DNA from: Anaerolineae bacterium
GTDB taxonomy: Bacteria > Chloroflexota > Anaerolineae > B4-G1 > SLSP01
Assembly (NCBI GenBank): GCA_016931185.1
Contig: JAFGFI010000223.1
Location: forward strand, 1 to 41,328
DNA: 41,328 nucleotides
Direction of reading: 5' to 3'
This document shows, one piece after another, positions 27,618-35,609 of this stretch. Position 1 is the first letter of the stretch; the number at the start of each line of letters is the position of its first letter. Under the pieces are notes generated by a model. That model saw only the letters and a program-made list of their open reading frames with translations, had not been told where the DNA came from and did not search any database. A program made the position numbers and the translations under genes.

Positions 27618-27638
27618 GCAAGGTTTCTGAACCTTGCC
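27618..27638. repeat. Hairpin 2 of the intergenic repeat, isolated copy
   Basis: These 21 nt are identical to the 3' end of the repeat copy at 27913-27994, forming a perfect 8-bp stem with a TCTG loop. An AAGTGT motif lies 11 nt upstream, the same spacing as in the full copies, but the left arm of hairpin 1 is not recognisable. The element lies in the leader of the 59-aa ORF. Confidence 0.8.
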
Positions 27639-27666
27639 CACTATCATTAGGATTGGGGGAAGCATT

Positions 27667-27846
27667 ATGGCGGATTCAGATAAGAATGAAAACAATGCTG
27701 TAAAAATGCAGAAGTTGCGCCGTGCCGTTGAGCGGCTAAGGAATATCCGCACCAACCAAGACGAACCCGCAATACGTAAAAAATCCTGGCTAGAACGACT
27801 TAAAGCTCGCTTGGGGTTAGGAAACGAAACTGAGACAGAGGCTTAA
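27667..27846 (+). CDS. Small basic/acidic helical protein of unknown function (59 aa)
   Basis: The frame is open from 27634, but ATG 27667 is the likely start, with GGGGGAAG eight or nine bases before it. The 59-residue product is very polar and likely helical (KMQKLRRAVERLRNIR, KKSWLERLKARLGLG) with an acidic tail. No known domain was recognised. It has its own perfect terminator and a conserved hairpin in its leader, so it is probably an independent small transcript. It could be a regulator or adaptor linked to the upstream two-component system; nothing in the sequence proves this. Confidence 0.55.
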   Translation: MADSDKNENNAVKMQKLRRAVERLRNIRTNQDEPAIRKKSWLERLKARLGLGNETETEA

Positions 27847-27854
27847 GCGATAAA

Positions 27855-27891
27855 AAAACAGCAGCGTGCAAGTTAATCATGCTGCTGTTTT
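27855..27891 (+). terminator. Intrinsic terminator after the 59-aa ORF
   Basis: Arms 27855-27868 and 27878-27891 form a 14-bp stem with one wobble pair and a 9-nt loop. The stem is flanked by A residues on the left and T residues on the right, so it could work in both directions. Confidence 0.85.
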
Positions 27892-27912
27892 GATTTTGGA
27901 TATGTTACCACG

Positions 27913-27994
27913 GCATGGTTCGCATTAGATTGATACTTTTCCTATTTTTAACCTAGAAGTGTCAATCTGATAAGCAAGGTTTCTGAACCTTGCC
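27913..27994. repeat. Two-hairpin intergenic repeat, copy 2
   Basis: An 82-nt copy matching 22605-22686 at 72 positions without gaps; nine of the ten differences are transitions. Hairpin 1 arms (27927-27938 and 27957-27968) contain one wobble pair, and hairpin 2 arms (27974-27981 and 27986-27993) are perfect. It lies between two convergent genes and ends one base before the stop codon of the minus-strand gene, whose transcript it may terminate. Confidence 0.85.
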
Positions 27995-27995
27995 G

Positions 27996-28985
27996 TTACC
28001 ACCAGAGTAAAAACACATTTTGGGCAGTAGTAGCAAGTTGCGTGGCGTAAGTTACATTGGCGCGCACAATAACCTGACTCCCTGTTTGTCCCCCATTCAC
28101 TGGAATTTCTGCCCTAACAAATCCACGAGTGTCCGTGAGGAGTGTCATACTACTCCCTTCAAGTATCTCGCCCCCTGGAGTCTCGAAATGAATTGTAACT
28201 TGAGCGTCTGAGACCGGTGTACTATTATTGTCTGTAACTAATACAGATACTGTCTGGTCACTACGTTTACTCATAACAGAATACTTCAAAGAAACAACTG
28301 CGCGGATCTCAGTAATAGAAGGAATTGCTGTTGGCTCACCCGTATACGGCTTAGCATCCAGAGGGCGCAATGCTTCAGGCGGCATTCGATCACGATAAAT
28401 ACTTACATATAACTCACCGATGTTACCAATGCGAACTGTGGCGGTTTGGTCATCAGGATGCCATTCCATTTTTAGCCGTTGGAAGTATTGTACTATTTTG
28501 CCATCCTCAAAAAACATTTCGGTAACTGGATACCCAAATGTGTCTACCTCACCATGGGCAATAAAATAGTCCAGGAAAGCATAGGCTACGCTATGCCCTG
28601 TTTCGGCAAAATAGACACGACGACGCGAGCGTGGCAAAGGTTCAGCCACTGGCGGGCGACGATATCTAAGTTCATCAGCCAACAAGCCTAACTGTACTTT
28701 GTAGGGATCGGGATTGTCGGGATGCCATTCTAGCCGGGCTTTTTGAAAATATTGAACTACCAAACCTTGATCGATAAAAGCCTCTGTGATTGGATAACCA
28801 AAGATTTCTAATCCACCTTGGTTTTGAAAATATTTTAGAAATTCCCCTTCAACTTTGTGCCCGGTTTCCTCAAAGAACTTTTCCTCGCTTTGTGCCAGTC
28901 CAATACGTGTTGGGAAAAATCCTATAACAAGGATGGCGAGAATTAGGAATTTTCCCATCCTTTTTGAGAATTTAATAGCTCTCAT
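27996..28985 (-). CDS. Secreted protein with two FGYPxTE-type repeats and a C-terminal Ig-like domain
   Basis: A 329-residue protein. A signal peptide (about 1-32) has no lipobox, so the product is probably secreted or cell-wall bound. Two repeats of about 72 residues (37-108 and 125-198) share ETGHxV, FGYPxTExF, VQYFQ and EWHPD. They recall the LGFP-type repeats of cell-surface proteins and are frequent in Chloroflexota. From about 230 a beta-rich segment (VSVLVTDNNSTPVSDAQVTI) resembles a Big_1/invasin-like Ig domain. The function may be cell-surface binding; no catalytic residues are evident. It is a single gene, convergent with the 59-aa ORF. Confidence 0.75.
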   Translation of the reverse strand: MRAIKFSKRMGKFLILAILVIGFFPTRIGLAQSEEKFFEETGHKVEGEFLKYFQNQGGLEIFGYPITEAFIDQGLVVQYFQKARLEWHPDNPDPYKVQLGLLADELRYRRPPVAEPLPRSRRRVYFAETGHSVAYAFLDYFIAHGEVDTFGYPVTEMFFEDGKIVQYFQRLKMEWHPDDQTATVRIGNIGELYVSIYRDRMPPEALRPLDAKPYTGEPTAIPSITEIRAVVSLKYSVMSKRSDQTVSVLVTDNNSTPVSDAQVTIHFETPGGEILEGSSMTLLTDTRGFVRAEIPVNGGQTGSQVIVRANVTYATQLATTAQNVFLLWW

Positions 28986-29285
28986 TTTTCTCGCCTACAT
29001 ACATTCTAAAAATTGACTCCTCTAAAACTTTACGGAATGAAGCGCGATACCCGGTATAATTTTGACGCATTGTTTGTAGATCCCGTAAAGGCGATGCTTT
29101 GACACTTATACTAAAAAGTCTACTTCATGCCTTATTGTACACGAAAAAGAAGGTTTACGCAATTGCTATAATGAACATCGTGTTACAAAAGAGTGTCAAT
29201 TTTAGGTTACGATTGCGTTACAAAAATTAACACAACAGGCCCTCGCTGGGTACGAGGGCCTGTTATTTGTAAGTTTCTAATCGCT
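28986..29285. other. 300-bp intergenic region
   Basis: AT-rich sequence upstream of the secreted-protein gene (minus strand) and downstream of the glutamate dehydrogenase gene (minus strand). It contains a terminator at 29234-29264 and two GTTACAAAA direct repeats (about 29182 and 29215). TATAAT strings at about 29055 and 29167 lack good -35 partners. No ORF or RNA gene was recognised. Confidence 0.5.
29234..29264 (-). terminator. Intrinsic terminator of the glutamate dehydrogenase gene
   Basis: A perfect 12-bp GC-rich stem (29234-29245 with 29253-29264) has a 7-nt loop. On the minus strand it is followed by GTGTTAATTTTTG, a T-rich tail suited to ending the gdh transcript. Confidence 0.8.
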
Positions 29286-30572
29286 CTATAACCAACCCCG
29301 TAAGCGCATTGCCCGTTCTACGCGAGCAATAGCAACCCAGTAAGCGGCATCCCGTGTATAGAGTTTCTTGTCAAGAGACATTTCTAACACAGCATGAAAT
29401 GCGGCGGACATTTTTTGATCTAACTTGCTTAGTACTTCTTCTTCAGGCCAATAGTAGTTCATATCATTCTGTACTTGCTCAAAGTAAGAGCAGGTCACGC
29501 CACCGGCGTTGCAAAGGAAATCCGGAATTGTAAAGATATTGCGCCTTTTAAGTACCTCATCAGCTTCTAACGTTGTAGGCCCATTGGCGCCTTCGGCTAG
29601 AATTTTTACGCGGGAACTGATCTGTTCAACGTTTTGTCCTGTGATGACGCCCTCAACTGCTGCAGGAATGAGTACGTCTACATCTTTACTGAGCCAGGCA
29701 TCTCCATCTTCGACAGTGTACCCTGCGCGTTCAGCTTCTTTTTTGCTAATGGAGCCATATTGATCGGTAATAGATTGAAGGAAATAAGGGTCAATACCTT
29801 CTTCTTTACAAAAAGTATAGGCTGTTTTGTCCGTTCGATTCCAACAGGAAACACTAATAACCTTTCCACCCAACAATTCAATAAAGTTTCTGGCGGCGTA
29901 TTGCGCGACATTACCGAAGCCCTGGATAGAAGCAGTACGGCCTGGCGACAGCCATCCTATATGACGCATTGCTTCTCGAACCGTTACAATTACGCCGTAG
30001 CCGGTAGCAGCAGTACGTCCCGCAGATCCTCCTCCGCCCAGGGGCTTGCCGGTAATCACACCTGGAACATATTCCCCGCGCAATTTAGAATATTCATCCA
30101 TCATCCAGCCCATCATCTGGGGGGTCGTTCCTACATCAGGAGCCGGAACATCATTGCGTGGTCCCAGGTTTTTCCATACCGCGTCAATCCACTCCCGGCA
30201 GAGCCGTTCTTTCTCTCCTACAGATAGTGTAGAAGGATCGACGATTACACCTCCTTTACCACCGCCTAACGGGATATCAGCTACCGCGCATTTCCAAGTC
30301 ATCCAGGTCGCCAGCGCGCGGACCGTATCCAGGGTTTCATTCGCTGCAAAGCGAATTCCCCCTTTGGCCGGACCTCGTGCATCGTTGTGTTGCACACGAA
30401 ACCCAAAGAAAACCTTAATTGAACCATTGTCCATCCGTACTGGCAGTTGGAAACGGTACTCTCGCAAAGGCCAACGTAACATATCACGGACAGCTTGATC
30501 TAATCCCATTTGCTCAGCTACCTGATCAAATTGCGCCTGAGCAAGCTTAAACGGATTCATCTCCTGAGTCAT
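29286..30572 (-). CDS. gdhA: Glu/Leu/Phe/Val dehydrogenase, probable glutamate dehydrogenase
   Basis: A 428-residue cytoplasmic enzyme that interconverts glutamate with 2-oxoglutarate and ammonia. Key residues are Lys94 in MTWKCAVADIPLGGGKGG, catalytic Lys106 in the same stretch, and Asp146 in PAPDVGTT. The Rossmann motif is QGFGNVAQYAARN, and CNAGGVTCSYFE completes the C-terminal domain. The length is normal for hexameric NAD- or NADP-dependent enzymes; cofactor choice cannot be read with confidence. The start has AAGGAGAG upstream. A terminator follows, and a 180-bp gap separates it from the aminotransferase gene, so it is probably a single-gene unit in nitrogen metabolism. Confidence 0.93.
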   Translation of the reverse strand: MTQEMNPFKLAQAQFDQVAEQMGLDQAVRDMLRWPLREYRFQLPVRMDNGSIKVFFGFRVQHNDARGPAKGGIRFAANETLDTVRALATWMTWKCAVADIPLGGGKGGVIVDPSTLSVGEKERLCREWIDAVWKNLGPRNDVPAPDVGTTPQMMGWMMDEYSKLRGEYVPGVITGKPLGGGGSAGRTAATGYGVIVTVREAMRHIGWLSPGRTASIQGFGNVAQYAARNFIELLGGKVISVSCWNRTDKTAYTFCKEEGIDPYFLQSITDQYGSISKKEAERAGYTVEDGDAWLSKDVDVLIPAAVEGVITGQNVEQISSRVKILAEGANGPTTLEADEVLKRRNIFTIPDFLCNAGGVTCSYFEQVQNDMNYYWPEEEVLSKLDQKMSAAFHAVLEMSLDKKLYTRDAAYWVAIARVERAMRLRGWL

Positions 30573-30752
30573 TTCTATTTACTCTCCTTATTACATACTG
30601 AAATCGAAATGGATTTAGATAAAGACATTTATCATCCAAATTTTAGAACGTTAATGGGTGTGTAATGAATGGTAAAATACCCACACAATACACACTATAA
30701 TTTCAGCAAGATCAAGCCTCCGAAATCGAGTTAGCTAATATTGCCTGTTAGG

Positions 30753-31925
30753 TTAGAATTCATGGTGCCGCTGAACAAAGCGTGCAATATGCTCTAGTGC
30801 CATCTCAATTTTTTCGTAAGCGGTGGCGTAGGACATACGGACAAATCCCCGTCCAGAATCACCAAACCCTTGACCGGGAATCACGGCTACCTTTTCTTCC
30901 TGTAAGAGTTGTTCCGCAAAAGTGTTATCATCCATTCCAGTACTTTGGATATTGGGGAAGGCATAGAATGCCCCATGGGGTTCTACACATGTCAATCCCA
31001 TAGTATTGAGGCCATTTACAATCAACTGGCGGCGGCGATTATATTCCATCACCATCTCCTGGACAAAGGGTTCCCCGATCTCAAATGCCTTGACGGCTGC
31101 CCATTGTGACATTGTGGAAGCCGTCATCAACAAATACTGGTGAACTTTACGCATCTCGCCGATCAATGCTCCGGGTCCCACCATATACCCAATGCGCCAT
31201 CCGGTCATTGCGTAGGCTTTCGAAAATCCCTGTAGGACGATAGTACGCTCATACATGCCCGGTAAGCTGGCAAAGCATGTGTGTGTTACGTCATAAACCA
31301 GGCGATCGTAAATCTCATCTGAAATTACAATTAGGTTGTGCTTTTTAGCCACAGTCGCAATCTCGTTTAATCGTTGGCGATCAAGGACTGTACCGGTAGG
31401 GTTGTTAGGGGACGCGACAAATAGCACACGTGTGTGAGTCGTAATAGCAGCTTCAATTGCTGCTGCTGTTATCTGAAAATGCTCCTCCATTGATGTCGGC
31501 ACCATCACAGGAGTTGCACCCGTCAGACGCGCTATAGGCGCGTAAGCGACAAAACACGGTTCTGGAATAATGATTTCATCCCCATCATCTAACAAAGCGG
31601 CCATTGCCAGATATAATGCCTCAGACACACCTACTGTGACTAGAATTTCACTGGCGGGATTATAAGTTTGTTTATATAGGGTGTCCATGTGCGTTGCAAT
31701 TGCGCGCCGTAATTCAATCAGGCCCGAATTAGAAGTATAATGTGTTTCTCCACAACGTAACGCCGCAATTCCTGCTTCCACAATGGGCGCGGGGGTATTG
31801 AAGTCTGGTTCCCCAATGCCTAAACTGATCACGTCTGTCATCGTCGCCGCAATATCGAAAAAGCGACGGATAGGAGATGGCGCTATAGCTTGTACCCGTT
31901 GCGATGCAAAATTACATGTCTCCAT
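30753..31925 (-). CDS. Class I/II PLP-dependent aminotransferase (aspartate aminotransferase-like)
   Basis: A 390-residue fold-type I aminotransferase. Lys236 in LQGFSKAYAMTGWRIGYM is the PLP-binding lysine. NNPTGTV (174-180) and SDEIYDRLVY (202-211) hold the cofactor-binding Asn, Asp and Tyr, and a late Arg in GRGFVRMSYA binds the substrate carboxylate. It belongs to the subgroup that includes aspartate, alanine and aromatic aminotransferases, so the substrate is uncertain. The start has AGGAGA five bases upstream. It lies 17 bp downstream of the nucleotidyltransferase gene and is very likely co-transcribed with it. Confidence 0.9.
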   Translation of the reverse strand: METCNFASQRVQAIAPSPIRRFFDIAATMTDVISLGIGEPDFNTPAPIVEAGIAALRCGETHYTSNSGLIELRRAIATHMDTLYKQTYNPASEILVTVGVSEALYLAMAALLDDGDEIIIPEPCFVAYAPIARLTGATPVMVPTSMEEHFQITAAAIEAAITTHTRVLFVASPNNPTGTVLDRQRLNEIATVAKKHNLIVISDEIYDRLVYDVTHTCFASLPGMYERTIVLQGFSKAYAMTGWRIGYMVGPGALIGEMRKVHQYLLMTASTMSQWAAVKAFEIGEPFVQEMVMEYNRRRQLIVNGLNTMGLTCVEPHGAFYAFPNIQSTGMDDNTFAEQLLQEEKVAVIPGQGFGDSGRGFVRMSYATAYEKIEMALEHIARFVQRHHEF

Positions 31926-31942
31926 TTTTATCTCCTGATGTT

Positions 31943-32926
31943 TTAGGCTTCGGTAGACGAATCGCCAAGATTAAGTTGCCGGAATGTCCCGGAAAGTTTC
32001 GCCCAACGTCCGACCAGAGAATTTTCCAGTAAGGCCGCTTCTACTTCTGCATCTTCGTCAATGATTGTGTCACGCAAGATACTATCACGCACCTGCGCTC
32101 CCTTTCCAATGGAAACGTAAGGCCCAATTACCGAACGTTCGACGACGGCCTTAGGGTGAATCTGGACCGGTGGAATAATGCTCACGCCGGGTCGTGGAGC
32201 TTCAAAACTGTTATCATATCCATGTTCTAAGATGTAGCGGTGCGTCAATAATGTTGTATCCGGTTTTCCTGTATCTAACCAAACACCCACTTCTCGAGTT
32301 TTAAATTTCGCGCCTTCTTGAATCATTAACGTGACAGTATCGGCAATATAATATTCGCCCTTTGTCTGGATATTGCGCTCCATCAGTTCTTCACACGCAC
32401 GGGCCAGCCAGGCGCCATCGTTAAAATAGTACAGTCCCATCAGGACTGTTTTGTTCTCTATTGATGAAGGTTTCTCAATCAACCTAGTAGCCCAGCCCTC
32501 AGCATTGGTTTGCACCACCCCGAAACGACGTGGGTCTTCTTCGTATTTCGTAAAAATAAGACCATCTAAACCCGTTTCGTTGAGGTCAGAAAAATCAACG
32601 TCATCAAATAACGTATCTACATACGTCATAAACATAGGCCCTTCAAGATATTCACGTGCTAACCAAATAGCATGAGATTGTCCTAATAGTTCCCTCTGTT
32701 CTACAAAACGGGCCGGAATTTTATAGTTTTCCTCAATATATGTCTTCACCTGATCCCCCAACCATCCGACAATAAAGACATATTCTTCAATGGGTAACTC
32801 ACGGAACTTTTCTAGAATGTGCCCCAACATAGGCTTGCCGGCTACCGGCAACAATGGTTTAGGTCGCACCCACGTGTGCGGTCGCATCCGCGTTCCAAAT
32901 CCAGCTAAAGGTATAACGAGTTTCAT
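31943..32926 (-). CDS. Sugar-1-phosphate nucleotidyltransferase with left-handed beta-helix tail
   Basis: A 327-residue enzyme. The NTP_transferase signature LAGFGTRMRPHTW and KPLLPVAGKPML open the protein. YVDTLFDDVDFSD carries the catalytic metal-binding region, and VWLDTGKPDTTL lies near the end of the catalytic domain. The last 80 or so residues are hexapeptide repeats (PPVQIHPKAVVERSVIGPYV, then ILRDTIIDEDAEV). It would make a nucleotide sugar (dTDP-, UDP- or GDP-linked) for cell-surface polysaccharide. ATG 32926 is chosen over 32953 because GGGGGAAAG is directly upstream. It is the first gene of a two-gene unit with the aminotransferase. Confidence 0.88.
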   Translation of the reverse strand: MKLVIPLAGFGTRMRPHTWVRPKPLLPVAGKPMLGHILEKFRELPIEEYVFIVGWLGDQVKTYIEENYKIPARFVEQRELLGQSHAIWLAREYLEGPMFMTYVDTLFDDVDFSDLNETGLDGLIFTKYEEDPRRFGVVQTNAEGWATRLIEKPSSIENKTVLMGLYYFNDGAWLARACEELMERNIQTKGEYYIADTVTLMIQEGAKFKTREVGVWLDTGKPDTTLLTHRYILEHGYDNSFEAPRPGVSIIPPVQIHPKAVVERSVIGPYVSIGKGAQVRDSILRDTIIDEDAEVEAALLENSLVGRWAKLSGTFRQLNLGDSSTEA

Positions 32927-33176
32927 CTTTCCCCCTTCTTCTGCATTAAACATAGATATTCTCTTTCCTTCTTACTATGCTATAATCCTTTTCGGATAGA
33001 ACAAGTGAGGGGCATCTTTGTTCGGAGTGACAAAGTTACCCTCACGATATATGGCCTATTATAAACTTATTGTTACGACTCGACCAATACACTGGAGTCC
33101 TGTAGACGGGGTTAAAATTACAGGTTAGATTTGAAGTTATGATCTCGCTAATTCTTTTTCATATTCTAGGAGCAGC

Positions 33177-33845
33177 TTGTTTATGTTGGGATTAACCTTT
33201 GATCGTTTAATTATTAATATCATACTGGCGTTGTTATGTGTGCCTATTCACGAGTGGGCACACTGTTGGGCAGCACATCTCCTGGGAGATACTACTCCCG
33301 AATCGCAAGGCCGCCTGACATTGAATCCCTTTGTCCATCTTGATCCTGTTGGCACATTGGGGATGTTGTTCGGTAGTTTCGGATGGGGAAGAGCTGCACA
33401 AGTCAACCCTCATTTAATGTGGCGTGTTAAAAATTATCGGATGGGCATGGCGATCACAGCTCTGGCCGGGCCATTATCCAATTTGTGCATCGCCCTGATC
33501 TTTGCGCTTCCGCTGCGTTTGGGTTTAGTTTCAGGGTTTCTCTTGAACGCGGATATGAATGTCTCTGCTATGTCACGTCTTATGTCGATTTTATATGGGA
33601 TCATTGCCGGGAATGTGGGGTTAGCTATATTTAACCTGCTCCCCATTCCACCACTGGACGGATCGCGCATTTTGGTCGGTTTGGCAGCTCCCTCAGTAGG
33701 AGATTTTATTGAAAGTTTGGAGCCTATCGCTCCCTATATCCTGATGGTATTAGTTTTCATCCTGCCACAAATGGGGCTGTCTTTAATTTCCTGGTTAGTT
33801 TCCCCCGTGCAGACTCTTTTGCTAAGGATGTTATTGGGGTGGTAA
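33177..33845 (+). CDS. Site-2 protease family (M50) membrane metalloprotease
   Basis: A 222-residue protein with four to six predicted membrane helices. The zinc site is HEWAH (His25, Glu26, His29) in the first helix, and the third ligand Asp161 lies in NLLPIPPLDGSRIL. It belongs to the compact group of M50 proteases without PDZ or CBS domains, which cleave transmembrane segments of unknown targets. AGGAG lies ten bases upstream of the ATG. The next gene (HD domain) overlaps its stop codon, suggesting co-translation. Confidence 0.9.
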   Translation: MFMLGLTFDRLIINIILALLCVPIHEWAHCWAAHLLGDTTPESQGRLTLNPFVHLDPVGTLGMLFGSFGWGRAAQVNPHLMWRVKNYRMGMAITALAGPLSNLCIALIFALPLRLGLVSGFLLNADMNVSAMSRLMSILYGIIAGNVGLAIFNLLPIPPLDGSRILVGLAAPSVGDFIESLEPIAPYILMVLVFILPQMGLSLISWLVSPVQTLLLRMLLGW

Positions 33846-34348
33846 GTTGGGCGCGCGTCCGGTACCGGATAGCGCAGTTTTGTCACACTTTCTTCGCTTC
33901 TTTTCTATCTGTGGATGTTGCTTATGTCAGGCGATACTTACCGGAGCATCTTCTGCCCTTATTCCAAAAAATGCCCCGCGCTGAACAACATCATGGGATT
34001 GCCGTCTGCCAGGCCCTGGAACAAGCCGGGTATCAAGATATTGATCTGTTGACTGCTGCTTTATTGCACGACGTGGGAAAATGTGTTGCGACTCCCCGCC
34101 TCTGGGAACGGGTTGTCGTCGTTCTCGTGGAACATTACGCACCACACCTGGCGATGCGTTGGGGAAACGGCGAGCCACAGGGATTACGGCGAGGGTTCAT
34201 GGTGCGGTACCAGCACCCACACTGGGGAGCGGAAATGGCAGAGTCGGCTGGAGCATCTGCGCGGGTTGTGTCACTTATCCGCCAGCACCATACGCCAGTT
34301 GTGGGAGATGCGGCGTTAGTAGCCTTGCAGACAGCAGATGATGGTTAG
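33839..34348 (+). CDS. HD-domain protein
   Basis: A 169-residue protein starting with GTG 33839 and overlapping the site-2 protease gene by 7 nt. The HD phosphohydrolase signature is present: a His at 51 or 52 (EQHHGIAV), then LLHDVGK with His77 and Asp78. IRQHHTP near the C terminus may supply further ligands. The N-terminal 40 residues have a hydrophobic stretch but no clear membrane segment. Small HD proteins hydrolyse nucleotides or phosphate esters; the substrate is unknown. It overlaps the frame of the following glycosyltransferase only if that gene starts at 34338. Confidence 0.75.
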   Translation: MVSWARVRYRIAQFCHTFFASFLSVDVAYVRRYLPEHLLPLFQKMPRAEQHHGIAVCQALEQAGYQDIDLLTAALLHDVGKCVATPRLWERVVVVLVEHYAPHLAMRWGNGEPQGLRRGFMVRYQHPHWGAEMAESAGASARVVSLIRQHHTPVVGDAALVALQTADDG

Positions 34349-34349
34349 G

Positions 34350-34391
34350 TTACGAATTACGAATGACGAATTGCATTTCACATTTCACACT
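34350..34391 (+). repeat. Heptamer tandem repeat, locus A
   Basis: Six 7-nt units run in phase: TTACGAA, TTACGAA, TGACGAA, TTGCATT, TCACATT, TCACACT. They end exactly at ATG 34392. If translated in the glycosyltransferase frame they give a low-complexity peptide, so they are treated as non-coding. Confidence 0.8.
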
Positions 34392-35609
34392 ATGTGTTCA
34401 TCCCGCCGTATTTTAATGATCGCTCCTACATCCTTCTTCCTGGACTACGGTTGTCACATCCGTATCCTGGAAGAGGCGCGCGCGTTGCTGGCGCAGGGAA
34501 TGGAGGTACGCATTGTCACTTACTATTTGGGACGCGATTGGCCCGGACTTGATATTGCCCGGTGTAGCCCTACGCCCTGGCGCGCAGATTACGAGGTCGG
34601 ATCCTCACGACACAAAATTGCTTTCGATGTATTGCTTTCCTGGCGCGCGCTGATCGAGACGTTGCATTGGCGGCCACATCTAATCCACGGGCATCTTCAC
34701 GAGGGCGCGCTCATCGGCTATGTACTTTCTAAAATTGCCCGCGTGCCCCTGGTTTTCGATTTCCAGGGAAGTTTGACCGGGGAGATGACCGATCATGGCT
34801 TTATTAAAGAAGGATCGGTGATGCATTATTGGTGGCGGCGATTGGAGGAACGGATTGTGGAGATGCCGGATGTGATTGTCACCAGTACTATTCATAGCGC
34901 GGAGTTGTTGGCGCACAGTTTTGGACGTGAAGAAGGGGTGATTCCTTTGCCCGACAGTGTCAACCTGGATTATTTTTGCCGGGATTGTTTCCTGCCAGAG
35001 GAAAAATCCGCGCGACGTACACAATTGGGTATTCCCCAAGATCGCACATTGATTGTTTATTTAGGGTTGTTGGCCGATTATCAGGGTATCCCACAACTTT
35101 TACAAGCAGCAGCCGACCTTCGCGCACGCGATCTGCCGGTTTCCTTTCTCATTATGGGCTTTCCGAACGTTGAGGGCTACCGGCAACAGGCATACACGTT
35201 GGGGTTGACTGCGCAGGATGTGATTTTTACGGGCAAAGTGCCCTATGAAGAGGCCCCACAATACCTGGTGTTAGGCGATATTGCCGTCGCGCCGAAAATC
35301 TCTGCCACTGAGGGCAGTGGTAAAATCCTCAATTATATAGCGCTCCAACTGCCCGTGGTCGCTTATGATACCCCGGTCAGTCGTGAGTATTTAGGGTCAT
35401 TAGGTGTTTATGCATCCCCTATAGGGGACGCGCCCGCCCTGGCGCGGGCGATAGAGATGCTGGTACGCAATCCCAAGATAGCGAAGGACCTAGGAGAACT
35501 GCTCCGCGAGCGTGCCGGGCGTCACTTTTCATGGGAAAGAAGTGGGCGTAAACTATTGCAGGTGTATGAAAAGTTATGGACACATTCTGGAAAAGACGAA
35601 CGTCAGTAG
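34392..35609 (+). CDS. Glycosyltransferase family 4-type protein
   Basis: A 405-residue GT-B fold glycosyltransferase. The N-terminal acceptor domain starts with RRILMIAPTSFFLDYGCHIR, and the donor domain contains VYLGLLADYQGIPQLLQA and IFTGKVPYEEAPQYL. The donor-binding EGSGKILNYIALQLPVVAYD matches the E-x(7)-E region of GT4 enzymes. It likely transfers a sugar from a nucleotide donor to a cell-surface glycan or lipid at the cytoplasmic membrane face. ATG 34392 is preferred over ATG 34338, because residues before it would be encoded by heptamer repeats. No ribosome binding site is visible for either. Confidence 0.85.
   Translation: MCSSRRILMIAPTSFFLDYGCHIRILEEARALLAQGMEVRIVTYYLGRDWPGLDIARCSPTPWRADYEVGSSRHKIAFDVLLSWRALIETLHWRPHLIHGHLHEGALIGYVLSKIARVPLVFDFQGSLTGEMTDHGFIKEGSVMHYWWRRLEERIVEMPDVIVTSTIHSAELLAHSFGREEGVIPLPDSVNLDYFCRDCFLPEEKSARRTQLGIPQDRTLIVYLGLLADYQGIPQLLQAAADLRARDLPVSFLIMGFPNVEGYRQQAYTLGLTAQDVIFTGKVPYEEAPQYLVLGDIAVAPKISATEGSGKILNYIALQLPVVAYDTPVSREYLGSLGVYASPIGDAPALARAIEMLVRNPKIAKDLGELLRERAGRHFSWERSGRKLLQVYEKLWTHSGKDERQ

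Noticed and set aside
22605..27994. Repeat copies considered as a CRISPR array or part of one
   Set aside because: The full copies are more than 5 kb apart, are 82 nt long and have no regular spacers or cas genes.
29135..29264. Small RNA gene between TATAAT at 29167 and the terminator at 29234
   Set aside because: No -35 element is correctly placed, and the terminator tail is better for the minus-strand gdh transcript.
29634..30227. Plus-strand open frame inside the glutamate dehydrogenase gene
   Set aside because: The minus frame carries all dehydrogenase motifs; the opposite frame shows no domain.
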